From Centipeda flueggei ATCC 43531 (GTDB taxonomy: Bacteria; Bacillota; Negativicutes; Selenomonadales; Selenomonadaceae): 64,000 nucleotides of DNA. Location of the stretch: contig NZ_GG694006.1 in assembly GCF_000160695.1 (NCBI RefSeq), positions 1,029,661 through 1,093,660 of the forward strand, given 5' to 3'. Shown in pieces: positions 31,787 through 39,049 of this stretch; the stretch's first letter is position 1; each line of letters starts with the position of its first letter. Under the pieces are notes generated by a model, which made no database searches, was not told the origin of the DNA, and saw nothing but the letters and a program-made list of their open reading frames with translations. The position numbers were made by a program, and so were the translations under genes.

Positions 31787-31947
31787 GGAAACACTGATAA
31801 ATTCGGCACACCATCTTGACGCATCTTTTTCGCCCGCTTTTCGTTAGCAAATCCTCCACATAGCCCTCGCTATGCGTCCGGTTTGCTGCCTCAATCGGAC
31901 AAAAAATCTACGCCAATCTGGCTGACCTCATTTTATCAGTGCTTCCT
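31786..31947. repeat. MITE-like repeat, copy B (162 bp)
   Basis: Starts AGGAAACACTGATAAATTC and ends TTTTATCAGTGCTTCCT, with TA on both sides (31784-31785 and 31948-31949). The interior has paired segments AGCAAATCC / GGTTTGCT and CATAGC / GCTATG near the centre, and GACGCATCTTTTTCGCC opposite CGGACAAAAAATCTACGCC, so the whole unit can fold into one long hairpin. The left TA plus the first A of the element forms the stop codon of the P-type ATPase gene. Confidence 0.85.
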
Positions 31948-32011
31948 TAAGCAATCTCCCCTCCATACGATATGATAGATAAAGAGATAACGCTCTGCGG
32001 AGGTGCTGATC

Positions 32012-32749
32012 ATGCAAACACAGCGTATCGATGAAAAACTTTCCTTTCTGCACACGGACAATCATCCCGCACGTCAGGCCACGGGACAGGCAGCAGGGCA
32101 AAACACAAAAGCTGCACCGACCATCCTCTCCCGTGCCGCCGAGGTCTATATCAGTGCGAAAGGCCGCGAACTGAGCGCAATGGATGCTCCCGACGACCGC
32201 CTGACCCCCGCCGAGACGGCACTCGCCGCCGAACAGAACGAGGCGAACGAGAAACGCGCGAAAAAGGACGAAGCCGCCGCCATCGAGCAGCGCATCGCGA
32301 CCGACGAAAAGCTCACAGACGACGATAAGGCGCTCCTGCAAAAGGAAGCGGACAAGCTGAAGCGGGCGGGAATGACCGACGAGGATAAACTCAGTACGCT
32401 CTACAAAGAAAAATACCAAATGGAGAAGCAGATCACAGACGGAACGCTGACCGCAGGTGAGATCGTGAACACCATGCGTGCGAAAGATGAATCCATCGCC
32501 AACCTCCAAAATATCATCAAGGAAAAAGCAGAGCATACCGATGCCCTGCGGCGTCAGTCCGTGCAGGAGCGTGCCGATCTCGATGCTGCGACGGCAAAGG
32601 AAAAGGAAAACGCCGCCCCCAAAGAGGACAATGCGACGGCGAACGCCGTCACCTCCCTCACTGCCGCACTGACGAAGAAGGCACTCGATGATGCGGAGAG
32701 CAAAGACAAGGACGATGCAGGGCACAAGGATGCAGCCCGCAGCGAATAA
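32012..32749 (+). CDS. Hypothetical charged helical protein
   Basis: I do not recognise this 245-residue protein. After a polar N terminus (MQTQRIDEKLSFLHTDNHPARQ) comes a segment AAEVYISAKGRELSAMD that resembles short motifs in flagellar anti-sigma or flagellin-like proteins, but this is weak. The rest is Ala/Glu/Lys/Asp-rich and predicted helical with coiled-coil character (KRAKKDEAAAIEQRIATDEKLTDDDKALLQKEADKLKRAG). No signal peptide or membrane helix. The ATG at 32012 follows GGAGGTG. It lies between a repeat and a candidate small RNA and has no operon partners. Confidence 0.65.
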   Translation: MQTQRIDEKLSFLHTDNHPARQATGQAAGQNTKAAPTILSRAAEVYISAKGRELSAMDAPDDRLTPAETALAAEQNEANEKRAKKDEAAAIEQRIATDEKLTDDDKALLQKEADKLKRAGMTDEDKLSTLYKEKYQMEKQITDGTLTAGEIVNTMRAKDESIANLQNIIKEKAEHTDALRRQSVQERADLDAATAKEKENAAPKEDNATANAVTSLTAALTKKALDDAESKDKDDAGHKDAARSE

Positions 32750-32752
32750 ATC

Positions 32753-32781
32753 TTGCACGTTACACGGCTCTCTGATATAAT
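32753..32781 (+). promoter_or_regulatory. Promoter of candidate small RNA 1
   Basis: TTGCAC (32753-32758), 17-bp spacer, TATAAT (32776-32781). It starts three bases after the upstream gene's stop codon region and leads to no coding sequence. Confidence 0.7.
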
Positions 32782-32787
32782 AGAGAC

Positions 32788-32913
32788 AAAAGAGAACCGC
32801 TCGATAGAGCGGCTGCCTTCATCACGGATATGGATTTAACCGCACCGTTTCTCAGGCAGGGCGGTTATTTCTTTGAAACACACAAAAGCCCCCGACGATC
32901 GTCGGGGGCTTTT
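32788..32913 (+). ncRNA. Candidate small RNA 1 (member of a two-copy family)
   Basis: From the predicted start to the final terminator is about 126 nt. It contains a 5' hairpin CCGCTC-GATA-GAGCGG, then a segment TTAACCGC...GGCGGTTATTTCTTT that forms a weaker terminator-like stem, then the strong palindromic terminator at 32884. The same order (AGAGA start, 5' hairpin, TTAACCGC...GGGCGGTTATTTCTTT) is found on the opposite strand at 37657-37750. There is no plausible open reading frame with a ribosome binding site. The layout recalls the antisense RNAs of type I toxin systems, but no toxin gene is visible on the opposite strand. Confidence 0.6.
32884..32913. terminator. Perfect palindromic terminator
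   Basis: A 15+15 base palindrome with AAAAGCCCCCGACGA on the left and its exact complement on the right; T-runs on both strands. It ends the small RNA on the plus strand and ahbD on the minus strand. Confidence 0.9.
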
Positions 32914-32922
32914 CACATCTCT

Positions 32923-34089
32923 TTATGCCTCACCGCGGCGTCCGTGGTAGAGACACCACGGCTCCTCCGCCATGAAGTCACCGCCGTGGTAGTACGCGGC
33001 ACGCGCACGGCAGCCGCCGCACGCCTTCTTATAGCTGCATGAGCCGCAGCCGCCGCCGTAGTCGAGCGTGCGCAGCTCCTTGAACACCTCGTTCTTCGCC
33101 CAGATCTCATCGAACGGCGTCTCGCGCACATCGCCGAGCTCGCGGTTGAGATACGCGCATGGCTGCACCTTGCCGCGCGGACTGATGATGCAGTACGTCA
33201 GCCCCGCAAGACAGCCGCGCGAAAAGCGCGTATTCACGCCGAGCTGGTCGGCGATGCGCAGGAACTGCGGCGCACAGGTCGGCTTCAGCTCGATGTCCAC
33301 CGTCTCCTGCTTCTTCATGATGCGTGTGAGCACATCCTCGTACGCCTCCGCGCGCAGCGACTCCTCCTCGATCGTCTCCGCACGTCCCGTCGGCACGAGG
33401 AAGAAGAAGTGATGCGCCTTCGCTCCGATCTCCACGGCGAAATCCGTCATCGCCTCAAGCTCGTGCGCGTTCCAGTCCATCACCGTCGTGTGGATCTGGA
33501 ACGGCAGCCCGACGGCACGGCAGTTCTCCATGCCGCGCACTGCACCGTCCCAGCCGCCGGGGAACGAGCGGAACGTATCGTGCTTCTTTTTGTCGAGCGA
33601 GTCGAGCGAGATGCCCATCCCGCACGCGCCCGCCTCCTTCAGCGCCTTTGCCGTCGGCAGGTCGATCAGCGTGCCGTTCGTGCCGAACACGGGGATCAGG
33701 CCCAGTCCGCGCGCATAGGCAACCAGCTCGATGATATCAGGGCGCGACAGCGGCTCGCCGCCCGAGAAGATCATGATGCGGAAGCCCGCCTTTGCGATCT
33801 CGCGCAGGAGCTTCTTGCCCTCCTCGGTCGAGAGTTCCTCGTCCGCACGGCAGCCCGCATCGCGATAACAGTGTGCACAGTACATATTGCAGGCGTTCGT
33901 CACGTTCCACGAGATGATCTTCACCCCGCCGCCCGCGACGCCCTTCGGATGTCCGCCGGGGTGACCGCCCTGCCCCATGCCATGCGGATGTCCGCCGGGA
34001 TGTCCCATCCCGTGCGGGTGCCCAATGCCATGCGGATGCCCTGCCGGGGCGCCCTGCGCGGCGTGCGCCGCTTCCATCGGCGCGCTCAC
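32923..34089 (-). CDS. ahbD: Radical SAM heme synthase AhbD/NirJ2-like with His-rich N terminus
   Basis: A 388-residue radical SAM/SPASM enzyme. The cluster motif CNMYCAHC (CxxxCxxC) is at about residue 67 and the C-terminal auxiliary-cluster cysteines are in CGSCSYKKACGGC. AhbD decarboxylates iron-coproporphyrin to heme in the siroheme-dependent route; in Firmicutes the same family is labelled NirJ2. The first 50 residues are a repeated His/Gly/Pro/Met tract (units like GHPHGMG and GGHPGGHP) that is not part of the catalytic fold and could bind metal ions. It overlaps ahbC by 4 bp (ATGA). Assignment to the heme route rests on the ahbC partner; other SPASM roles cannot be excluded. Confidence 0.82.
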   Translation of the reverse strand: MSAPMEAAHAAQGAPAGHPHGIGHPHGMGHPGGHPHGMGQGGHPGGHPKGVAGGGVKIISWNVTNACNMYCAHCYRDAGCRADEELSTEEGKKLLREIAKAGFRIMIFSGGEPLSRPDIIELVAYARGLGLIPVFGTNGTLIDLPTAKALKEAGACGMGISLDSLDKKKHDTFRSFPGGWDGAVRGMENCRAVGLPFQIHTTVMDWNAHELEAMTDFAVEIGAKAHHFFFLVPTGRAETIEEESLRAEAYEDVLTRIMKKQETVDIELKPTCAPQFLRIADQLGVNTRFSRGCLAGLTYCIISPRGKVQPCAYLNRELGDVRETPFDEIWAKNEVFKELRTLDYGGGCGSCSYKKACGGCRARAAYYHGGDFMAEEPWCLYHGRRGEA

Positions 34090-35276
34090 AGTGCCGCTCC
34101 CGCAACGCCGATCTCCTCATCCGTCAGATAGCAGGACGGATCGGATGCCCAGAAGTCCCCCGTCCGTGCCTCGGCACGCGTGCGGAAATTCCCATTGCAC
34201 CAGTCGAGATACTGACAGCGCGCACAGCGTCCCTTGAGGAGCGGCTTGCGATCCTTCAGCCCCGCCATGATCGGATTCGTCACATCCTGCCAGATATCGC
34301 CGAACTTGCGCTCGCGCACATTGCCGAACGTGTGATGCTGCGTAAACTGATCGGGGTGCACATAGCCCATCGGATCCACCTCGCCGAACGCAATCCCGGA
34401 GCGGTTGCCGCCGTTCGCGCCGATCAGCTTTTTGATCTGCTCTGCCCCCGCGTCGTTGCCCTCGGCGAGCGCCTTCAGATACATATAGACCCCGTCGCAG
34501 TGGTTGTCCACCGTCAGGATCTCCTTCTTGAGACCGCGCGCCTCAAAGTCCTTCGTCCGCGCGATGATCGTATCCATCGCGTGACGTGCCTGCGCGGGCG
34601 TCACATCCTCATCCATCATCTGCCCGCCGCGTCCCGAGTAGACGAGATGATAGAAGCAGACGCGGTTGATCCCCTTTTCCTCGATAAAGTCGAAGATCTT
34701 GTCCAGCTCCATGATGTTGTGGTGGTTGATCGTAAAGCGCAGGCCCACGCGCTGACCGACGGCGACGCAGTTCTCGATGCCCTCCATCGCCCGCTGGTAC
34801 GCGCCGTCCACGCCGCGGAACATATCGTTCACATCCGCCAGACCGTCGAGCGAGATGCCGACATAGCCCACACCGAGATCCTTGATGCGCTGTGCCGCGT
34901 CGCGCGTGATGAGCGTCCCGTTCGTCGAAAGCGTCGGACGCACGCCGCGCTTTGCCGCGTGCTCCGCAAGCTCGAAAAAGTCGGGGCGGATCAGCGGCTC
35001 GCCGCCCGAGAAGAGCAGCACGGGCACACGGAACTCCGCGAGATCGTCAATGAAGCGCTTTGCCTCCTCCGTCGTCAGCTCCCCGTCGTACGTCTGCCCG
35101 TCCGACTCCATATAGCAGTGGCGGCAGCGCAGATTGCACGTACGCGTCGAGTTCCAGACCACGACGGGGCCGATGCCCTCCGCCGCACCGCTCTTCATCC
35201 GATGCGCGTTGTGTGAGTAACGCAGCGCATCGCCATAGTACTCATCCATAAAAAGAAGTTTTGTTACACTGATCAT
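34086..35276 (-). CDS. ahbC: Radical SAM AhbC/NirJ1-like protein
   Basis: A 396-residue radical SAM/SPASM enzyme. The N terminus ISVTKLLFMDEYYGDALRYS is typical for AhbC/NirJ1, the cluster motif is CNLRCRHC (about residue 48), and the C-terminal cysteines are in CARCQYLDWCNGN. AhbC removes acetate side chains from 12,18-didecarboxysiroheme to give iron-coproporphyrin III, the step before AhbD. The ATG at 35276 follows AGGAGTACCA. It is the first enzyme gene of a tetR-ahbC-ahbD unit. The siroheme decarboxylase genes ahbAB are not next to it. Confidence 0.83.
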   Translation of the reverse strand: MISVTKLLFMDEYYGDALRYSHNAHRMKSGAAEGIGPVVVWNSTRTCNLRCRHCYMESDGQTYDGELTTEEAKRFIDDLAEFRVPVLLFSGGEPLIRPDFFELAEHAAKRGVRPTLSTNGTLITRDAAQRIKDLGVGYVGISLDGLADVNDMFRGVDGAYQRAMEGIENCVAVGQRVGLRFTINHHNIMELDKIFDFIEEKGINRVCFYHLVYSGRGGQMMDEDVTPAQARHAMDTIIARTKDFEARGLKKEILTVDNHCDGVYMYLKALAEGNDAGAEQIKKLIGANGGNRSGIAFGEVDPMGYVHPDQFTQHHTFGNVRERKFGDIWQDVTNPIMAGLKDRKPLLKGRCARCQYLDWCNGNFRTRAEARTGDFWASDPSCYLTDEEIGVAGAAL

Positions 35277-35318
35277 TGGTACTCCTAAAATACACAGTTG
35301 GTTCAGGAAACTGTCTCC

Positions 35319-35957
35319 TCAGACTGCCTGCTCCTCATTCTGCCTGCGGATGCCGTCGAGGAGCAGGCGCGTCTTGAGCGCAATATTTTCCTGAAAGCTC
35401 AGATCCAGCTGACTGAACGCCGCCGCCTGATACAGTGAGTGGAACATCTCCGCGATCAGATCGACGGGAACGTCACCGCGAATCTCCCCCGCCTTCTGTC
35501 CCTCGCGGATAATCTCGGTAAAGACCCGCTTTACCTGCGGCGCCATGCGGCTCGGATGCGGCTTATCCTCCGCCCCCTCCTGCGGAGGGGCCCCCTGCGG
35601 CTTATGATGTGACACCGAGAGAAAGAGCGGCATCACAAAGCGGTTCTCATCGAGGAACTTTGCCGTCACGCGCGCACCGACCTCAAGCAGCTCCAGCGAA
35701 CTGCGCTCCGCCGACCGCGCTTCGGCAAGCGCCATGCATATCGTCTCGCCCAGCCGTCCAAGCAGGGAGAACAGCAGCTCCTCCTTCGAGGCGAAATAGT
35801 TGTAGAACGTGCCGATGCCGAGATCCGCCGCCGTCATGATGTCCGCAACCGACGTCTCCTTGTAGCCCTTCTTCGAGAACTCGCTGACCGCGGCTTCGAG
35901 AATCATCTTGCGCGACTGCAGCTTCTTGCGCTCACGACGCCCCATCTTTTCTTCCAA
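35319..35957 (-). CDS. TetR family transcriptional regulator
   Basis: A 212-residue regulator. The N-terminal helix-turn-helix reads ILEAAVSEFSKKGYKETSVADIMTAADLGIGTFYNYFASKEELL, a standard TetR pattern. The C-terminal ligand domain is helical with one His/Pro/Gln-rich loop (SHHKPQGAPPQEGAEDKPHPS). The start may be the TTG at 35957 or the ATG at 35945, which has GGAAG just before it. It lies 43 bp upstream of ahbC on the same strand and is preceded by a perfect palindrome that is probably its own operator, so it may repress itself and the heme genes. The ligand is unknown; heme or a porphyrin would be a guess. Confidence 0.9.
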   Translation of the reverse strand: MEEKMGRRERKKLQSRKMILEAAVSEFSKKGYKETSVADIMTAADLGIGTFYNYFASKEELLFSLLGRLGETICMALAEARSAERSSLELLEVGARVTAKFLDENRFVMPLFLSVSHHKPQGAPPQEGAEDKPHPSRMAPQVKRVFTEIIREGQKAGEIRGDVPVDLIAEMFHSLYQAAAFSQLDLSFQENIALKTRLLLDGIRRQNEEQAV

Positions 35958-35988
35958 ACGAATCGCACCCTCTCTCGTTAGTAATACT

Positions 35989-36044
35989 ATTATAACGAAA
36001 AAAAAGCCATTTGAAAAGCAAAATATGAACCTCGTTCATATTTT
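35989..36044 (-). promoter_or_regulatory. tetR promoter with palindromic operator
   Basis: The -10 TATAAT is the complement of 35989-35994, the -35 TTTTCA the complement of 36012-36017, spacer 17 bp. Directly upstream is an 11-bp perfect inverted repeat AAAATATGAAC / GTTCATATTTT with a 3-nt spacer (36020-36044), the size expected for a TetR dimer site. Confidence 0.7.
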
Positions 36045-36076
36045 CATTCTCAATGACAAAAATATCATCCATGTAC

Positions 36077-36102
36077 AAAAAAACGCCGATCTTCATCGGC
36101 GT
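36077..36102 (-). terminator. Terminator after tRNA-Arg
   Basis: ACGCCGAT / ATCGGCGT stem with a 4-nt loop and seven T on the minus strand, 12 bp beyond the CCA end. Confidence 0.85.
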
Positions 36103-36114
36103 CTGCGTTCAAAA

Positions 36115-36192
36115 TGGTGACCCAGGAGGGATTCGAACCCCCGACCCTTTGATTCGTAGTCAAATACTCTAATCCAGCTGAGCTACTGAGTC
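36115..36192 (-). tRNA. tRNA-Arg (ACG)
   Basis: Cloverleaf is complete on the minus strand: acceptor GACTCAG pairs with CTGGGTC, D arm GCTC..GAG, anticodon stem TTGA/TCAA with loop CTACGAA giving anticodon ACG, T arm GGGGGTTCGAATCCC, and an encoded CCA. A tight terminator follows. The ACG anticodon is normally modified to ICG by TadA. The 370 bp between tetR and mtaB hold only this tRNA and the tetR control region. Confidence 0.95.
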
Positions 36193-36330
36193 ACGTGTCT
36201 TGCGACGGTGATTATAATAACATCTTTGAGGCAGACTGTCAAGGGGGATTTTCCGGAAGTTGCAGGATTGCCATAGACATGCTGCACAAGCAAATAAAAG
36301 GGAGCACCGCATTGTGCTCTGTGCAGTCTC

Positions 36331-37620
36331 CTAGACGCGCTCGCCCCACACGCCGTCGCGGCAGAGACGCACGAGACGCATGGGGACGAGCTCGCCGCGC
36401 GGGACGGCGGCATCTGTATAGACGCGGATGTATGTCCCTGTCAATCCGTCCGCCACACCGTCGTGCTCCGTCTCAAAGAGGACCTCATCCACCGTGCCGA
36501 GCGCCGCACGATGATACGCCTCCGCCATCTCCTCAGCGAGTGCCTGCATCCGCGCTGCACGCTCCCTGCGCACCGGCGGGGCGATCTGATCCGTGCGCCG
36601 TGCCGCCGGCGTACCGCGCCGCGCCGAGTACGGGAAGACGTGCATCCGCGCAAATCCCATCGCGCGCACAAAGTCAAGACCTGCCGTGAAGTCCTCCTCC
36701 GTCTCCCCCGGAAATCCGACAATGATGTCCGTCGAGATCGCCGCGCCCGGCACGGCGCGGCGCACATCGGCGAGGAGCTGCGCAAACGCCGCCGTATCGT
36801 AGCGGCGGTTCATCGCACGCAGGACGTTGTCGCTCCCCGCCTGCAGCGGAAGGTGCAGATGCGGCGCAAAGCGCGGCTCCGTCCGTACGAGCGAGAGGAG
36901 ATCCTCCGACAGCTCCACCGATTCCAGTGAGCCCAGCCGCAGCCGCCGCACCTCCTTCGTGCGCAGCGCTGTGCGGCACGCATCGGCGAGCGTTGGGCGC
37001 TGCGGGAGGTCGATGCCGTACGCACCGAGATGGATCCCCGTCAGCACCACCTCGCGAAAGCCCGCCGCCGCGAGTTTCTCCATCTCGCGCGCCACCGCCG
37101 CGAGCGGACGCGACTTCACCGGACCGCGCGCATAGGGGATGATGCAGAACGAGCAGAAATTCTGACAGCCATCCTCGATCTTGAGAAAGGCACGTGTGCG
37201 GTGCGGTACGCCGTGCAGGGGGATATCCTCAAAGGCACGCGCCTGCATCACATCCGTGATCTCCTCCACCACACCGTCCGCGTGCAGGGCCTCCTCCACA
37301 TAGTCCACAATGCGCGCGCGCTCCTCCGTCCCGATCACGACACGCACCCCTTCGAGGCCGCGCACCTCCTCGGGCGATACCTGTGCGTAGCAGCCCGCCA
37401 CAGCGATGCACGCCGTCGGATTCATGCGCGCGGCACGGCGGATAATCTGGCGGGACTTGCGGTCACTCAGATGCGTCACCGAGCACGTATTGATGACGTA
37501 GACATCCGCCCGCTCCTCGAACGGCACGATCTCATAGCCGCGCGCACGGAACAGTCCCTCCATCGTCTCCGTCTCGAACTGATTCACCTTGCAGCCGAGC
37601 GTCATAAATGCTGCGCGCAC
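36331..37620 (-). CDS. mtaB: tRNA t6A37 methylthiotransferase MtaB
   Basis: A 429-residue radical SAM methylthiotransferase that converts t6A to ms2t6A at position 37 of ANN-decoding tRNAs. Order: N-terminal MTTase domain with three cluster cysteines (TLGCKVNQ, INTCSVT, VAGCYAQ), radical SAM domain with CQNFCSFC (about residue 150), and a C-terminal TRAM domain ending VPMRLVRLC. The start is the GTG at 37620, because AGGAGGTG lies just before it; longer in-frame extensions run through the candidate RNA upstream. The only promoter seen lies 140 nt upstream and passes through the terminator-like stem of candidate RNA 2. Confidence 0.92.
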   Translation of the reverse strand: MRAAFMTLGCKVNQFETETMEGLFRARGYEIVPFEERADVYVINTCSVTHLSDRKSRQIIRRAARMNPTACIAVAGCYAQVSPEEVRGLEGVRVVIGTEERARIVDYVEEALHADGVVEEITDVMQARAFEDIPLHGVPHRTRAFLKIEDGCQNFCSFCIIPYARGPVKSRPLAAVAREMEKLAAAGFREVVLTGIHLGAYGIDLPQRPTLADACRTALRTKEVRRLRLGSLESVELSEDLLSLVRTEPRFAPHLHLPLQAGSDNVLRAMNRRYDTAAFAQLLADVRRAVPGAAISTDIIVGFPGETEEDFTAGLDFVRAMGFARMHVFPYSARRGTPAARRTDQIAPPVRRERAARMQALAEEMAEAYHRAALGTVDEVLFETEHDGVADGLTGTYIRVYTDAAVPRGELVPMRLVRLCRDGVWGERV

Positions 37621-37656
37621 CGCACACCTCCTGTTTTCATACAGCGTTCCGACAAT

Positions 37657-37750
37657 AAAAAAGAAATAACCGCCCCTTGCTCCCAACGCGCGGCGGTTAA
37701 TTCCGTTTCCTTGTGAAGAGACAGACGCCTTGTCGAGGTCTCTTCTTTGT
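37657..37750 (-). ncRNA. Candidate small RNA 2 / mtaB leader
   Basis: About 94 nt on the minus strand from a predicted start to a stem AACCGCC / GGCGGTT followed by ATTTCTTTTTT. A 5' hairpin AGAGAC / GTCTCT precedes it. The order and much sequence match candidate RNA 1 at 32788. Since mtaB starts only 37 nt later, it may be an attenuator leader of mtaB, a separate small RNA, or both. Confidence 0.6.
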
Positions 37751-37756
37751 ATCTCT

Positions 37757-37785
37757 ATCCTAACAGATTTCGCCCATCTTGGCAA
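37757..37785 (-). promoter_or_regulatory. Promoter of candidate small RNA 2 / mtaB
   Basis: TTGCCA (complement of 37780-37785), 17-bp spacer, TAGGAT (complement of 37757-37762). Confidence 0.6.
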
Positions 37786-37910
37786 GGCACACACGGCATA
37801 CCCGCAGTCATAAATTTTTCTCTTCAAACTAATGACATTGACGAAAAAAACGATATAATAGGTGTAGGATTTTTTTCCTATACCATTCACCAGGGAAGGA
37901 GGACACAGAT

Positions 37911-38738
37911 ATGGCAACCATTACACAGATGACCGGCGCAGCAAGCAGCATCTACCGCTCTCTCTACGCAGGCAGCTCCCGCACGGATGCAGCGCGCGCA
38001 CTCTTTGGCACACCGGCGCAGCGTCAGGGAAACAGCAGTCTCTACTCCGCCTACTACAACGCGAAGGACTCAAGCGCACAGGAACTCAGCTCCATCCTCT
38101 CGATTGCGAATCAGGCAGCGAAGCTCCGCAAGACCTACGCTGAGACCAGCGCCAAGTTCTACAAAGAGTACGACGGCAATATGAAGGATTTGCGCAAGGC
38201 GGCACGTGCCGTCGAGAACACGGACTTCAAGTTCAGCAGCAGCGACATCACGACAAACGCCGACGGCTCGCGCAGCTACAGTGACCGTCTGAAAGGCGCG
38301 ATCTCGGACGTGAAGAATCTCGTCAGCAAATACAACGAGACGAGCGACTTCCTGCGCGGAAACAAAGAGCTCGGCAAGGGCGTACAGGCCCTCGCGGGCG
38401 AGTTCTCCGACACTACATATATGGCGGGGTCGTACGCGAAGATGGGCATCTCCGTCGACGGCGCAACGGGCAAGCTGCGCGTCAACGAGAACCTGCTCGC
38501 CGACGCACTCATCGACTCCCCCGCACGCTCCGAGGCGATCCTCGGCAGGGATGGACTCGCGGGACGCGCCGACCGCCATGCGGAGGCGGCACAATTCTCG
38601 CGCCGCAGCGTCATCCCGACGATGGAGCAGGCGATCGGCGGACAGCTCAGCTACGCGTCAAACATCCTCAATGGACGTGCCCTGCCCACCATGTCACGCT
38701 ACTCGAATATGCTGAACCTCTTCAGCATCTATGTATAA
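37911..38738 (+). CDS. FliD C-terminal-like protein (putative flagellar/motility protein)
   Basis: A 275-residue protein without signal peptide. The C-terminal half resembles the end of the flagellar cap protein FliD: LKGAISDVKNLVSKYNETSDFLRGN, followed by YAKMGISVDGATGKLRVNENLLADALIDSPARSEAIL. The N-terminal half is Ser/Ala/Tyr-rich with helical stretches. FliD's N-terminal domain is absent, so it is not the cap itself; a secreted flagellar-associated role is an inference. The ATG follows AAGGAGGA. It is followed after 14 bp by a YjfB-type motility protein gene, which supports the link, though no other flagellar genes are near. Confidence 0.65.
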   Translation: MATITQMTGAASSIYRSLYAGSSRTDAARALFGTPAQRQGNSSLYSAYYNAKDSSAQELSSILSIANQAAKLRKTYAETSAKFYKEYDGNMKDLRKAARAVENTDFKFSSSDITTNADGSRSYSDRLKGAISDVKNLVSKYNETSDFLRGNKELGKGVQALAGEFSDTTYMAGSYAKMGISVDGATGKLRVNENLLADALIDSPARSEAILGRDGLAGRADRHAEAAQFSRRSVIPTMEQAIGGQLSYASNILNGRALPTMSRYSNMLNLFSIYV

Positions 38739-38752
38739 TGGGGGAATGCAGA

Positions 38753-38926
38753 ATGGATATTGCACAGCTTTCCGTCAGCATGGCGGCACAGCAGACCGCG
38801 CAGAGTCTCGGCATCGCCGCCGCCAAGATGGCGATGGACGCGAGCGGCGAGGCGCTCGAGATGATCGAGCAGAGCACCGCGAGCCTCGACCCGAGCCTCG
38901 GCGGCAGCATCGACGTATCAGCATAA
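38753..38926 (+). CDS. YjfB-family putative motility protein
   Basis: A 57-residue protein, MDIAQLSVSMAAQQTAQSLGIAAAKMAMDASGE and a short tail, which matches the YjfB_motility family in length and in its starting motif. These small proteins are named from association with motility genes; the molecular role is not known. The ATG at 38753 follows GGGGGAA. It forms a two-gene unit with the FliD-like gene and is closed by a very strong terminator. Confidence 0.8.
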   Translation: MDIAQLSVSMAAQQTAQSLGIAAAKMAMDASGEALEMIEQSTASLDPSLGGSIDVSA

Positions 38927-38967
38927 CAGGAAAACGGGGGTGTGCGCTGCACACCCCCGTTTTCCTG
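38927..38967 (+). terminator. Terminator of the motility gene pair
   Basis: A 19-bp perfect stem (38927-38945 and 38949-38967) with a 3-nt loop and a T4 tract inside the right arm. Confidence 0.85.
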
Positions 38968-38984
38968 TACCAACATAAACACAC

Positions 38985-39016
38985 AAAAATCCCCCTCCTG
39001 CGGGAGGGGGATTTTT
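38985..39016. terminator. Terminator after the first SLH porin gene
   Basis: A 14-bp stem AAAAATCCCCCTCC / GGAGGGGGATTTTT, T-runs on both strands. Confidence 0.88.
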
Positions 39017-39049
39017 CATGCGGCGGTCTGCCGCTGTGCGTTCTGTCGA

